NCBI RefSeq assembly: GCF_000702505.1
Contig: NZ_JNIM01000001.1
Location: 3,162,001 to 3,226,000, forward strand
Direction: 5' to 3'
Source: Thermogemmatispora carboxidivorans
Lineage (GTDB): Bacteria; Chloroflexota; Ktedonobacteria; Ktedonobacterales; Ktedonobacteraceae
DNA length: 64,000 nucleotides
Shown piece after piece: positions 34,894 through 44,135 of the stretch. A program made the translations under genes and the position numbers. The notes beneath the pieces are model-generated. The model made no database searches, had not been told where the DNA came from, and was given only the letters and a program-made list of their open reading frames with translations. Position 1 is the stretch's first letter; every line of letters starts with the position of its first letter.

Positions 34894-35556
34894 CTAGCGA
34901 CCTCCGGCTCCAGCCTCCAGCGGTTGCGTGCGCTGCGCGCGCAGGCGGCTCAGCAGCGAACCGGTCCAGGGTGTGCCCAGCAGCGGCAGCAGGATGCTAT
35001 CCAGTCCGTAGTAGCCGGCGATGCGCCAGGCCAGCATCAGAAGCAGGCCGAGGATGCCCAGCACTGGGTTGATGCTGACTGCCCCAGCAAGCAGAAAGTT
35101 CAGGTTCATGAAGACGCCGAAGAAGGCGGCGATGCCCGTCAGGGCACCGAAGATTAGGCCCAGACCAACCAGGACCTCGCCAAAGGTTACCAGGTAGGCA
35201 AAGAGGCCGGCATTGGGCAGGACAACCTGCTGCAGAAAGGCTGCGTACCAGCCCTGCACCGCCGGGTGTGGCCCGCTGCTAAGCGCCAGCGCTCCCTTGA
35301 CAAAGCCTTGCAGAGCCACACCGTCATGGCCGCTCAAGATCCACGGGCTGCTGACGCGCTGGCCAAAGCTAGCCCCAACGGCGAAGTTGTAGCCGGTGAG
35401 CTTCTCCAGTCCAGCGGTCAACCACTCATAGCCGACGTAGAGGCGCACGAGCAGCCATAGCCAGGCCATGCGCGTGTCGGCGAAGAGGAAGCGCGCCAGC
35501 GGCGGCTCAGGGATCTGCGTAACGGAACGCGGCTTCAAGACGCTGATGATTTTCAT
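34894..35556 (-). CDS. DoxX-family membrane protein
   Basis: The 220-residue protein has about four or five membrane helices and the DoxX-type pattern WLLVRLYVGYEWLTAGLEKL at the start, then LVTFGEVLVGLGLIFGALTGIAAFFG. DoxX relatives include thiosulfate:quinone oxidoreductase subunits and DoxX/SURF4-like proteins linked with redox stress. The ATG at 35556 is preceded by AGGAGGGAGG; a frame 40 codons longer has no ribosome site. It is divergent from a multicopper oxidase gene, so both may serve oxidative or metal stress, although they are separated by more than 600 bases. Confidence 0.82.
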   Translation of the reverse strand: MKIISVLKPRSVTQIPEPPLARFLFADTRMAWLWLLVRLYVGYEWLTAGLEKLTGYNFAVGASFGQRVSSPWILSGHDGVALQGFVKGALALSSGPHPAVQGWYAAFLQQVVLPNAGLFAYLVTFGEVLVGLGLIFGALTGIAAFFGVFMNLNFLLAGAVSINPVLGILGLLLMLAWRIAGYYGLDSILLPLLGTPWTGSLLSRLRAQRTQPLEAGAGGR

Positions 35557-36169
35557 GGATGGTCCTCCCTCCTGTATCCAGACGAACCAGCGATTCTTCT
35601 GCATGACTCCAGCCATCTCGCCTGCGCAGTCTCCGCTGCCCGCCCCACTGGGACGAACAGCGGAGGACGTTCGCAATCAGGCTGTCCCCCTCTTCCCCGC
35701 CCCCGCTCCCGCCCTCCCGCCACCCTTACCACCGCCTCCAGGAGGGAATATAGCCCATTCCACTCACGGGCCGCTCTCGGCCTCCCTCGCTTCCATCACA
35801 GGAGCGTCACAGCCCCTGCACCGGCTTTCCTTTCCTCTTCCCTCTCTGCCCGGTGCCTCTCTAAGCATGACTATAAGACTTACAACAGCGCCTGGGGCCG
35901 GTCCGCCGACCTCAGTCAGCCCAGCCGTCAGGCACGTCATAGGCAGTGAGACCAGCGCTGGAGCTGTGATGTTTCCGAGAGAACGGCAGCCGGCTTTGTG
36001 AGCCAATTGACACCTGGCAGCGCTACTGTTGCTGATGCGGGCCGAAGCAAGCCGTAAGTCGGCTCGGCCCACACCACAGCCCACAGATGGTGCGATCGTT
36101 CAGCCTGGACAGGCAAGTCAGAGGAAGAAGCGTACCAACCATCCCTGTTCATAGATAGGAGGCAGCAGA
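35557..36169. promoter_or_regulatory. Divergent intergenic region DoxX / multicopper oxidase
   Basis: No gene is seen in 613 bases. A small inverted repeat GGAAT-N7-ATTCC lies at 35745-35761 and an AT-rich spot with ACTATAAG near 35870, either of which could belong to promoters. No copper-type CsoR or CueR operator was recognised. Confidence 0.35.
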
Positions 36170-37465
36170 ATGGCATCGTCAGAAGAGGGAAAGACTGCTC
36201 TCGAAGAGCAAGAGCAGGGGCCACAGCCGCAAGCCACAGCGGCGGCTCCGGCCAGGGACGAACAGGCCTCAGCCCAAGGCCCCATCATTCTGGAAGCGGG
36301 CAGCTATCGCCCGGAGATCTACCGCCAGTTGGCAGCCGGGAGAGGCAGCGTCGTTTTTGTGCGCCGCCGCCAGCCGGGGTCTGCCTACCCCTGGCGCCGC
36401 ATCATAGCGCCCCTGGCCGTCCTGGTCGCCGCCCTGCTCGTCATGGTGGCCGTCCTCAGCTTCGGCCTCGGCAGCACTCTGGCCAGCGGCGGTGGTGCGA
36501 CCAGCAGCGCCAGCTCAGATCAGAGCGCCACCATGAGCGGCATGAGCAACATGAACACGGGCAGCCAGGACGCTGATGCCACCGCCACGGTCGCGGCTCT
36601 GCCCCGGGCCACCCAGAGCCAGGGCAACCAGCTCGCCACGTATGTGCGTGACCCCGACGGGGCCAAGCATTTCACCCTGACCGCCGAGCAAGTGCTTTGG
36701 GAGGTCGTCAAAGGGACCTGGGTGCCAGCCTATACCATCAATGGCACGGTGCCAGGACCGATGATTCGCGTCGCCGCCGGCGACCACGTGCGCATTACGG
36801 TGATCAACCACTTCCATGAGGCGACAAGCATCCACTGGCACGGCCTGGAGGTACCCAGCCAGCAGGACGGTGTACCCGGCCTCGGCCAGCAGCCAATTCA
36901 GCCAGGTCAGCGCTACGTCTACGACTTCACGGTCCACGACCAGGATGTCGGCACCCACTGGTACCATAGCCACTATAACGACCTGAATGAAGTGGCCGGC
37001 GGCTGCTATGGGGCCTTCATCGTTGACCCACGCCCTGGCTCGCCCCAGGCCCGCGTGGAGGTCCACGCCGACGTCGACTATACGGCCTTCATCGGTACCC
37101 TGCCCGGCGGCTACTACGTCATCAATGGCAAGAGTTTCCCTGATACTCAGCCGCTGCACGTCAGGCACGGCCAGACTGTGCGCCTGCGCCTGATCGGGGC
37201 CGATACGCTGGGCATCCACCCGATGCACCTGCACGGTCACATCTTCACGGTGGTCGCTCAGGATGGCCACCCCTTATCTCAGCCGTACCAGCGCGATACC
37301 CTGCAGGTGGCCCCCGGCGAGACCTACGACCTGGTCTTCACGGCCTGGGCCGCCCCGGGCAGCAGCTACCCCTTCCATTGCCATATCCTCTCGCACCTGA
37401 TGAACCCAGGGCAAAATGAGAGCGAGATGGGCGGCCTGGTCATGCTGGTGATCTACGACCGCTAG
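36170..37465 (+). CDS. Membrane-anchored two-domain multicopper oxidase
   Basis: The 431-residue protein has a long cytoplasmic N-tail, one membrane helix (about 79-101) and a Ser/Met-rich linker (SATMSGMSNMNTGS), then two cupredoxin domains outside the cell. All four copper motifs are present: HWHG and HWYHSH in domain 1, HPMHLHGH and HCHILSHLM in domain 2, the last giving type-1 copper with an axial Met. With only two domains it should form a trimer like small laccases or nitrite-reductase-like oxidases. Likely substrates are cuprous ion or phenolics. AGGAGG lies seven bases before the ATG. Confidence 0.88.
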   Translation: MASSEEGKTALEEQEQGPQPQATAAAPARDEQASAQGPIILEAGSYRPEIYRQLAAGRGSVVFVRRRQPGSAYPWRRIIAPLAVLVAALLVMVAVLSFGLGSTLASGGGATSSASSDQSATMSGMSNMNTGSQDADATATVAALPRATQSQGNQLATYVRDPDGAKHFTLTAEQVLWEVVKGTWVPAYTINGTVPGPMIRVAAGDHVRITVINHFHEATSIHWHGLEVPSQQDGVPGLGQQPIQPGQRYVYDFTVHDQDVGTHWYHSHYNDLNEVAGGCYGAFIVDPRPGSPQARVEVHADVDYTAFIGTLPGGYYVINGKSFPDTQPLHVRHGQTVRLRLIGADTLGIHPMHLHGHIFTVVAQDGHPLSQPYQRDTLQVAPGETYDLVFTAWAAPGSSYPFHCHILSHLMNPGQNESEMGGLVMLVIYDR

Positions 37466-37525
37466 CAGATGGCTGCTCGCGTGCCGCTGAGGCACAGGTT
37501 CCTGTGAAGCCCCACCCAAAGGAGC

Positions 37526-37558
37526 AAGCGCCTGGATCAGAGGATGATCCAGGCGCTT
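37526..37558. terminator. Strong bidirectional terminator hairpin
   Basis: A perfect 14-bp stem (AAGCGCCTGGATCA with its complement) closes a five-base loop GAGGA between two convergent genes. CCTTT follows on the plus strand. Confidence 0.75.
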
Positions 37559-37627
37559 CCTTTCGTCTGTGAAGGCTGTGAAGGCAAGATGACAGCACAA
37601 GGCTGCTCTTTGTTGGGCCAGTCAGAA

Positions 37628-39709
37628 TCAGGCACCGGCCTCCCTCACGGGGGGCGCCGCCGGTGTGGTCTCTTCATCTTCCGGCAGCTCACAGCCTTCC
37701 TCACTCTCCTCGCCCAGGAGCGGCAGGCGTACAAAGAAGGTCGAGCCTTGCCCCTCTTCTGACTCAAACCACAGGCGACCGCCGTGCTGCTCCACCAGGG
37801 CACGGGCCAGATAGAGGCCGAGACCCGTTCCTTCGATGCCCCAGGCGCGCGCATTCTCGGCCCGCATGAAACGCCCACCGATCTGACCCTGCTGATGGCG
37901 GGGGATGCCAATACCGTGATCCTGCACGCTGATCAGCACCGCCTGCCCGTCGCCCTCGCGCCCTATTCTGACCTGAACCGGACCCCCTTGGGGGCTGTAT
38001 TTCATGGCATTCTCGACAAGATTGGTCAGGACCTGCTCCAGGCGATGGGGATCGATCAGGGCCACCAGTGGCTCCGCCGGCGCCTGCACCTCTAGCTGAT
38101 GGCGTTCGCTCGTTGGCTGCAGGCGCCGCACCACCTGGCGCACAAGGGGGACAATGTCGGCTGGCAGGCGCTGGAGCTGCAGACGCCCGGCCTGCAGGCG
38201 GCTGAGGTCGAGCAGCTCCTCGGTCAGGCCAGCCAGGCGCTTCGTGCCCTGCTGAATCTCTTCCAGGGCCTCGCGCTGCCAGGGGGCCAGCGGGGGACCG
38301 TGTCCGCGCTCGGTCTGGCGCAGGAGCATCTCGGCATAGCCGGTCAGAGCCGCCAGCGGCGTGCGCAGCTCGTGGGCGGCGATGCTGATGAACTCGTCCT
38401 TCAGCTCCTCCGCCTCTTTGAGCGGCGTCACATCTTGATGAATGACCAGGGCCAGCGGCTCCCCAGGCGCTAGTTGCCGCAACAGCTCGCCTTGCAGGGC
38501 CTCCGGCGGCACGTGCAGCGGGAGGGCGCTCACCAGGACCGGCAGAGGCGAGCCGTCGGCACGGCGGATCTGCTCTTGATAGAGCGCGATGGCTCGCTGC
38601 TCGCGGAGTACGCGCAGGGTGACCAGCTCCTCGGGCGCCAGGGTCTTGCCCCGCATATCGCTGATGATAATGCGATGGGCCTGCAGAAATTCGAGAAAAG
38701 GCTGCCCGAACGGCCAGTCCACTCCCCACACCCGGCGCACCGCCTGATTGGCCAGCACAAGACGGGCCGTGGCGCCAGCCACCAGGGCGACCGCCAGGGG
38801 CAACGCCTCAAAGAGCTGCTCCAGCAGCGAGAGATGGCCGGCCAGCATGGCCCGCGCCTCCCGTTCGCGCTGGCGCCGCTCGCTGATGTCGCGATTGATC
38901 TCCAGGGTGGCCAGAACCTGGCCCTGCTGGTCGCGTACCAGGGCCTGGCGGCTCTCGACCACCAGCAGGCGCCCATCGCGAGCGAGCTGGGTCAGCTCAC
39001 CTTCCCACTGGCCATCACGCTCCAGGGCAGTGCGTACCGCCCCTTCTCCGCCGGGGAAGTCGGTCCTGAGCAGGCGCGTGCTGATACGCCCCAGGGCCTC
39101 CTGCGCCGGCCAGCCGTAGAGGCGCTCGGCTCCGCGATTCCAGAGCAGAATACGGTCGAGGGAATCACGCACAATGATGGCATCGTAGGCCTGGTTGAGC
39201 AGCTCCCCCTGAACGCTCAGGTTCTGTAGCAGAAGGGTACGCTCGCGCTCAGCCCGGCGCTGGGCCGTCATGTCGCGCACGGCAGCAATGACGTACAGGC
39301 GGTCGCCGACGTGCAAGGGGCTGAGGCTGATCTCTACCGGGAACTCGCCCCCGTCTTTGTGGCGGGCAAAGAGATGTAAGCCAATGCCCATCGGACGCAG
39401 ACGCGGGACTCGGAAGTACTGGGCCGCATGCCGGCGGTGGATCTCGCGAAAGCGCTCCGGGAGAAGGAGATCCAGCGTCTGGCCAAGGAGTTCCTCACGG
39501 CTATAGCCAAAGACCGCCGTGGCCTGGGCGTTGGCCTGGACCAGGTGCCCTTGCTCGTCTACAACGATGAGGGCATCAGGCAGAAGGTCGAGAAACTGGC
39601 GAAAGAGCACAGAGGTGACGTCAGCAATGCCTGGGGGAAAGGTCGAGGACGCGGGCACTGGCTGCCCCGGCGTCTGCTCCGGCGCTCCTTGAGGATCGTG
39701 CGCTGTCAT
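37628..39709 (-). CDS. Multi-PAS sensor histidine kinase
   Basis: The kinase of 693 residues has three PAS-type domains in a row (about 35-155, 165-285 and 290-430; for example DALIVVDEQGHLVQANAQA), then HisKA with ISIAAHELRTPLAALTGY near 445 and a HATPase with N box LVENAMKYSPQGGPVQV and G box GIEGTGLGLYLAR. No membrane helix is seen. The ATG at 39709 follows GGAGG closely; an upstream GTG six codons earlier is the alternative. No response regulator is adjacent, so it is an orphan kinase. The PAS domains may bind haem, flavin or another small ligand; none can be assigned from the sequence. Confidence 0.9.
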   Translation of the reverse strand: MTAHDPQGAPEQTPGQPVPASSTFPPGIADVTSVLFRQFLDLLPDALIVVDEQGHLVQANAQATAVFGYSREELLGQTLDLLLPERFREIHRRHAAQYFRVPRLRPMGIGLHLFARHKDGGEFPVEISLSPLHVGDRLYVIAAVRDMTAQRRAERERTLLLQNLSVQGELLNQAYDAIIVRDSLDRILLWNRGAERLYGWPAQEALGRISTRLLRTDFPGGEGAVRTALERDGQWEGELTQLARDGRLLVVESRQALVRDQQGQVLATLEINRDISERRQREREARAMLAGHLSLLEQLFEALPLAVALVAGATARLVLANQAVRRVWGVDWPFGQPFLEFLQAHRIIISDMRGKTLAPEELVTLRVLREQRAIALYQEQIRRADGSPLPVLVSALPLHVPPEALQGELLRQLAPGEPLALVIHQDVTPLKEAEELKDEFISIAAHELRTPLAALTGYAEMLLRQTERGHGPPLAPWQREALEEIQQGTKRLAGLTEELLDLSRLQAGRLQLQRLPADIVPLVRQVVRRLQPTSERHQLEVQAPAEPLVALIDPHRLEQVLTNLVENAMKYSPQGGPVQVRIGREGDGQAVLISVQDHGIGIPRHQQGQIGGRFMRAENARAWGIEGTGLGLYLARALVEQHGGRLWFESEEGQGSTFFVRLPLLGEESEEGCELPEDEETTPAAPPVREAGA

Positions 39710-39877
39710 GACTCCTCCGCTTCCCACGCAAGCAGGCCGCCAGACCGCTCAGGGAAGGGATCAGACGGCTGCTCTCAGGTTGCGTTGCTGCCTGTCAATG
39801 CTGCTAGCTCTCGTCAGAAGGATTATAGCATCGCCGCTCGCCAGCGACAAGCGCGACTCTCGCCTTCTCTTCTCGCC

Positions 39878-41809
39878 TCAGCCCTCTCCCGAGAGGCCCT
39901 GGCCGCTTTCCCTCCCTGTCCCAGCCTGCACCAGAAGGGAGGAAGCAAACGGTTCAGGCTCAGGCCCAGGCTCAGCGGACGGAACAGGAGCCGTGCGCGC
40001 CGCCTGATAGGCCCGCAGGATCGAACGAGCGGAAACGTAGCCAAGCAGGCGCCGGGAGCCAGCGCGCTCCTCCACAACCGGTAACCAGTCGTAGCGCTGG
40101 TCCACCAGCATGGCCAGCACCTGATCCAGCGGGTCTGTGGGCGCAACCGCCAGGGCTTGCCGCGACTCAAGCAGTTCCGTCACGCGCCTCCGCTCCCGCT
40201 CGCTGGCTTCCACGGCCAGCACCTGCGCCAGCGTCAGCCTGCCCAGCCAGGCCCCTTGCTCATCGATGACCGCCGCACTGGCAACCTGCCACTTCCGCAG
40301 CAACGACTCCGCCTGAGAGAGCGTGAGAGCGCCTGGCAGCACAGGCTCAGGAGGCAGCAGGGCCTGACGAACCTGGAGCAGCGAGAGCAGCGGAAAGGCC
40401 CAGCGCCGGCGATGGGCCGGCGAATCGGCGCGCGTCTTCAACTGACTGCTGTAGATCGATTGCTCGCCGACGGTCAGCACGGCTACCCCCACAGCCAGCA
40501 TGGCCGGAGCCAGGAGCGAGAGATTACCCGTCATCTCAGCCACCATCAGCATGACCGCCAGCGGGGCATGAGCGATCCCGCCGAAGAGCGCCATCATGGC
40601 CACGATCACAAACGGAGCAGGCACCGCCGGTAAGCCTGGCGCCAGGGGACTAAGCAGGCGCCAGAACGCCGCCCCCACGGCAGCCCCGATCACCATGCCG
40701 GGACCGAAGATGCCCCCCGAGCCACCCGAGCCGATGGAGAGGCCGGTCGCCAGGATCTTGAGGAAGGGGAGCGCGAGCAGCACCCAGAGCGGCCAGGCGC
40801 TCAGGCCCGCTTGCATCCAGAGCTGCACCCAGCCATAGCCCATGCCCAGTACCTGGGGAACCGCCAGGCCGATGAGACCCACCAGCAGACCGCCCAGAGC
40901 CGGTTTGAGCCAGCGCGGGAACGGCAGACGGTGAAAGAGGGCCGTCAGTCCGTAGAAGCCCGTGGCATAGGCCCGCCCAACCAGGCCGCAGCCTACTCCC
41001 AGCAGGCCATACCAGAAGAGCTGCAGGGGCGAGCTGAAGGCCAGGTTGGCGGGAACGGCAAAGATGGGACTCCAGCCGGAGAAGGCCCCAAAGACACTAT
41101 AGCCGACAATGGAGGCGATCAGCGCCGGCAGAAGCGCCTCAACCTCTAGATCGTCCTTGTAGAGGATCTCGGCAGCCAGCACGGCCCCCCCAAGCGGCGC
41201 CCGAAAGATGGCGCCAATACCGGCGCCGATCCCTGTGGCAATCGCCAGACGGCGCTCGTGGGCCTCAAGATGTAGCAGCGTCGCCAGGAGGGAGCCGAAG
41301 CCAGCGCTGATCTGAGCGGCAGGCCCCTCACGCCCGCCAGAACCACCGGAGCCAATGGTGATGGCCGAGGCAACGAGCTTGATGAGGGGAACACGCGCCC
41401 GGATCGGCCTGCCCTGATGAAAGGCCGCGATGGCCGCATCGGTCCCGTGCCCTTCAGCCTCGGGCGCCCAGAGAAAAACGATGAGGCCGGCCAGCAGACC
41501 ACCACCGGTCGTCACCAGCGGCAGCAGCCAGGGACGAGCTGCACCCCACAATGGCGCCCAGACCGTACTGCCTTCACCAGTCGGATCAGGCGGTCGATAG
41601 CCAATCAGTACGCCAAGGAAAAAGGCGCTCGCCAGGTGAATGGCCTCGAAAAAGGCGATGGCCCCCAGACCAGCTACCAGACCAATGGCACTGCTGAGTA
41701 GCAGCCATTTCCAGAGCAGATAAGGACGCTCTACTCCTTTCTCGCGACGCTCCCGGCCCCCACGACGCTCCCAGCGCCGAAGGCCGACGATCAGTCTCTC
41801 GCTCAGCAT
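39878..41809 (-). CDS. CLC-type anion channel/transporter with CBS domains
   Basis: The 643-residue protein has the CLC membrane fold (about residues 30-460) and two CBS domains at the C-terminus (about 490-605). Conserved filter segments are GSGGSGGREGP with the gating glutamate and SGGIFGPGMVIG. The position of the usual GSGIP serine reads GHGTDAA, so the anion selectivity may differ from chloride-type members. It is downstream of a TetR gene on the same strand with 89 bases between, and its own ATG has GAGGAGG ten bases upstream. No fluoride riboswitch precedes it, despite three elsewhere in the window. Confidence 0.9.
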   Translation of the reverse strand: MLSERLIVGLRRWERRGGRERREKGVERPYLLWKWLLLSSAIGLVAGLGAIAFFEAIHLASAFFLGVLIGYRPPDPTGEGSTVWAPLWGAARPWLLPLVTTGGGLLAGLIVFLWAPEAEGHGTDAAIAAFHQGRPIRARVPLIKLVASAITIGSGGSGGREGPAAQISAGFGSLLATLLHLEAHERRLAIATGIGAGIGAIFRAPLGGAVLAAEILYKDDLEVEALLPALIASIVGYSVFGAFSGWSPIFAVPANLAFSSPLQLFWYGLLGVGCGLVGRAYATGFYGLTALFHRLPFPRWLKPALGGLLVGLIGLAVPQVLGMGYGWVQLWMQAGLSAWPLWVLLALPFLKILATGLSIGSGGSGGIFGPGMVIGAAVGAAFWRLLSPLAPGLPAVPAPFVIVAMMALFGGIAHAPLAVMLMVAEMTGNLSLLAPAMLAVGVAVLTVGEQSIYSSQLKTRADSPAHRRRWAFPLLSLLQVRQALLPPEPVLPGALTLSQAESLLRKWQVASAAVIDEQGAWLGRLTLAQVLAVEASERERRRVTELLESRQALAVAPTDPLDQVLAMLVDQRYDWLPVVEERAGSRRLLGYVSARSILRAYQAARTAPVPSAEPGPEPEPFASSLLVQAGTGRESGQGLSGEG

Positions 41810-41898
41810 GCGGTATCTGCCTCCTCTGTATGATGATGGGTGGGTGGTCAGTCAAAATCAGAGCCAAAAAGCGAGCAGGGAGGGCGCGCCACCGCGCT

Positions 41899-42528
41899 TT
41901 ATTCCTGCCGATCAGGGGAGCGGCGGGCTGAGGGCGCGAGACCATGCAGGATGAAGTCGGCCACCGCCCCGGCCTGGTCCGCGAGCACAGAGGCCGGGTA
42001 GCCCAGGACGCGCGCCGCCAGGACGTAGGATTCGGTCACCGAGAGCACCATCAGGGCGCTGGCCTCTAGCTGCTGGACGCTCAGCTCGCCCCGCTCCTGA
42101 CCCTCGGCGAGCAGACGGGCAATGGCCGCGACGTACTCCCTCAGTAGGGCCGTCGCCTCTTGTTGGAAGAGGCGGTTGACGCCATAGAGCGCGCTCATGA
42201 AGACGTGGAAGCTATCGCTCTCTTGCTCCGCTAGCCTGACAAAGGCGAGAAAGAGACCCTCCAGGCGCTGCTGCACGCTCTCCCCCGCCGCCAGAGCGGC
42301 ACGGATCTCTTGCAGGTGGGCCTGAGCAATGAAGCGCAGCATCTCTAGAAATAAGGCTCTCTTGCTCTCAAAGTAGAGATAGATGGTCCCCTTGCCAATC
42401 CCGGCCTGCTCCGCAATGAGGTTGATGTTGGCCTGCTCAAAGCCCAGGCGCGCGAACTCCCGGGCCGCTATGCGCAGGATACGCTGGCGCGTGGCTTCGC
42501 GCGTCTGCTCGTCGACGATCTTCGGCAT
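41899..42528 (-). CDS. TetR/AcrR-family regulator
   Basis: The 209-residue regulator has the TetR helix-turn-helix near 15-60 (ILRIAAREFARLGFEQANIN, then GIGKGTIYLYFESKRALF) and an all-helical ligand-binding part. AGGAG precedes the ATG at 42528. A perfect palindrome GTGACCGGTCAC lies 56 bases upstream of the start and is the likely operator, so the gene should repress itself and the CLC gene that follows. The ligand is unknown. Confidence 0.9.
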   Translation of the reverse strand: MPKIVDEQTREATRQRILRIAAREFARLGFEQANINLIAEQAGIGKGTIYLYFESKRALFLEMLRFIAQAHLQEIRAALAAGESVQQRLEGLFLAFVRLAEQESDSFHVFMSALYGVNRLFQQEATALLREYVAAIARLLAEGQERGELSVQQLEASALMVLSVTESYVLAARVLGYPASVLADQAGAVADFILHGLAPSARRSPDRQE

Positions 42529-42583
42529 GGTCTGGCTCCTTGACAGCGGCTGCCTCCGCTTGAGGGTCCACCGTTTTTGGTGA

Positions 42584-42595
42584 GTGACCGGTCAC
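42584..42595. promoter_or_regulatory. TetR-type operator
   Basis: GTGACCGGTCAC is a perfect 12-bp palindrome, within the slightly longer TGAGTGACCGGTCACCCA. Its place upstream of the TetR gene suggests autoregulation. Confidence 0.6.
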
Positions 42596-42945
42596 CCATA
42601 TTCAGGGTACGCCCAGGCCACACCACTTGTCAAGGGCAGGCAGAGGGGAACCAGGAGAAGAGCCAGGAAGCCACTCCAAAGGAGGGTAGACAGGCAGTCC
42701 AAAAAGAGCGGTGCCGCGACTGAATCAGAGAGTCAGCCACGGCACCCGCCTCTGACCGAACGAGGAGTCCCCGGGAGAAAGAGGTTGTGTCTGTGCCCCT
42801 CCTCTCCCGGGCCGGGTCCTTCCCTTCGCTTGCTTCATGCCCGGCTTGCTGGCCACGTCAGGTACGGCGGCACCCCCTTTGCCCTGCTGTCTCCACCGCC
42901 GCTCCCTTTCTTGACGGCAAGCCTCTTTGTGCTTCTCTCTCCCAG

Positions 42946-43034
42946 GTCACCGCTCCTCGCCCTGCAGAACCCGCCAGGCAGGTTCTGCAGGCTGGGGGAG
43001 GGAGCGAAAGCATCCTTGCATTTCTGTTGGTGAC
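42946..43034 (+). ncRNA. Candidate structured RNA element
   Basis: Three nested stems can form: GTCACC (42946-42951) with GGTGAC (43029-43034), GCTCC (42952-42956) with GGAGC (43001-43005), and a perfect 11-bp stem CCTGCAGAACC (42961-42971) with GGTTCTGCAGG (42981-42991). No known riboswitch class was recognised. It lies about 345 bases before the HD hydrolase gene. Confidence 0.3.
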
Positions 43035-43039
43035 GAAAT

Positions 43040-43070
43040 CGGTACCGCAAACGATTACGTAAGCGGTTTC
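43040..43070. promoter_or_regulatory. LacI-type operator candidate
   Basis: CGCAAACGATTACG (43046-43059) fits the LacI-family pattern TGNAANCGNTNNCA at all but the outer two positions. It is framed by ACCGC (43044-43048) and GCGGT (43063-43067). No LacI regulator is in the window, so it may answer to one elsewhere. Confidence 0.3.
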
Positions 43071-43378
43071 AAATAGAATATAGTCGGGGAATGGGCTTTT
43101 GTCAAGGCCCCGGCGAAAATTTTCAGGGGGAGAGATGGGTGAGGTGGCGCGAGGAGCGCGAGGAGATGGGTGCGGAAGGAAGGCCCAGGCTCGGGCAGAA
43201 TGGCCGGCGATGGTGTAGAATGGATCTGCTTAGGCTGAGTGACGCTGACCAGGGTGGGTCGGTCGAGCCAGGAGGGGCGGCGGCGCTGTCGCCCTGGCCA
43301 GGCGGCTCGCATGGGTGGGGACCGATGCCATCAAGTGCGAGCGGAAAGACAGTGTAGAAAGGACGATGTTGCACGTCA

Positions 43379-44089
43379 ATGACAGAGGCTTTCGATAGAG
43401 ATGCTGTGTTGGGGCAGGTGTACCGCGAGGTGGAGGAACGTTTTCTGAGGTCGGGGAGGGTCGATCTGGCGCACGGCTGGGATCATATTGAGCGTGTCTA
43501 TCGGCTGGCGCTGGCCATTGCGCAGCGCGAGGGGGCGGATCGCTTTGTGGTGGGGACGGCAGCCCTGCTGCACGATCTGGGACGGGTCGCGCCAGAGGAG
43601 AGGGCGCTCACTGCTCAGGGGCCTGCTGCCTCGGAGCGGCATCATGCTGATCTGTCGCAGGAGTTGGCCGCTGAGCTGCTGGCCGCTTATGGGGTGCCGA
43701 CAGCGGAGCGCGAGGCGATTCTGCATGCGGTGCTGGCCCACAGCTTTAGCCGCGGGATCGAGCCGCAGACGCTGGAGGCGCGGGTGGTGCGCGATGCAGA
43801 CCGCCTGGATGGGCTGGGGGCGATCGGGGTGATGCGTTGGGCGATCACGGGGACGCTGCGGGCAACGGCGGAGACGCGCCCGTATGATCCGGCTGATCCG
43901 TTTGCGGAACGGCATACGCCCGATGATCGGCGCTATCTGCTGGATCATTTTTATACGAAGTTGTTGCACCTGGGAAAGACGATGAGTACGGCTACGGGGC
44001 GGGCGCTGGCTCAGGAGCGCCTGGCGTTTATGCAGCGCTATCTTGAGGAGTTTCGGCGAGAGCTGACGCTGGCTGGCCTGCCCGGCTGA
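43379..44089 (+). CDS. HD-domain phosphohydrolase
   Basis: The 236 residues carry the HD motif set: HGWDHIERV (first His and paired HD), LLHDLGRV, a later His in ERHHADLS, and VRDADRLDGLGAIG. This order matches uncharacterised HD hydrolases of the YedJ type, which act on nucleotides or similar phosphates with divalent metal. The ATG at 43379 has no strong ribosome site close by (AAAGGA lies about 16 bases upstream), so the start is only moderately sure. It stands alone, followed by a GC-rich hairpin. Confidence 0.85.
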   Translation: MTEAFDRDAVLGQVYREVEERFLRSGRVDLAHGWDHIERVYRLALAIAQREGADRFVVGTAALLHDLGRVAPEERALTAQGPAASERHHADLSQELAAELLAAYGVPTAEREAILHAVLAHSFSRGIEPQTLEARVVRDADRLDGLGAIGVMRWAITGTLRATAETRPYDPADPFAERHTPDDRRYLLDHFYTKLLHLGKTMSTATGRALAQERLAFMQRYLEEFRRELTLAGLPG

Positions 44090-44096
44090 GATGAGA

Positions 44097-44118
44097 CCCG
44101 GCCTTCGGGAAGGCCGGG
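44097..44118. terminator. Hairpin after HD hydrolase gene
   Basis: CCCGGCCTT pairs with AAGGCCGGG around CGGG, eight bases after the stop and between convergent genes. The T run is weak. Confidence 0.55.
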
Positions 44119-44135
44119 CGGCTTGCGACGGGCGT

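Larger units (their letters stand above)
42596..43378. other. Long intergenic region with structured elements
   Basis: No convincing gene is seen in about 780 bases. It holds a CCCGGGAGA/TCTCCCGGG hairpin around 42772-42811, a nested stem structure at 42946-43034, and a cluster of operator-like palindromes at 43040-43070. An A/T-rich GAATATAGT, possibly a -10 box, follows at 43076-43084. Confidence 0.4.

Noticed and set aside
38474..39229. 251-codon plus-strand frame opposite the PAS kinase
   Set aside because: Antisense shadow; the minus frame has unmistakable PAS and kinase motifs.
42584..43033. 149-codon plus-strand frame after the TetR operator
   Set aside because: It begins within the operator, has no ribosome site and is rich in Pro/Arg/Ser as expected for chance frames in GC-rich DNA.
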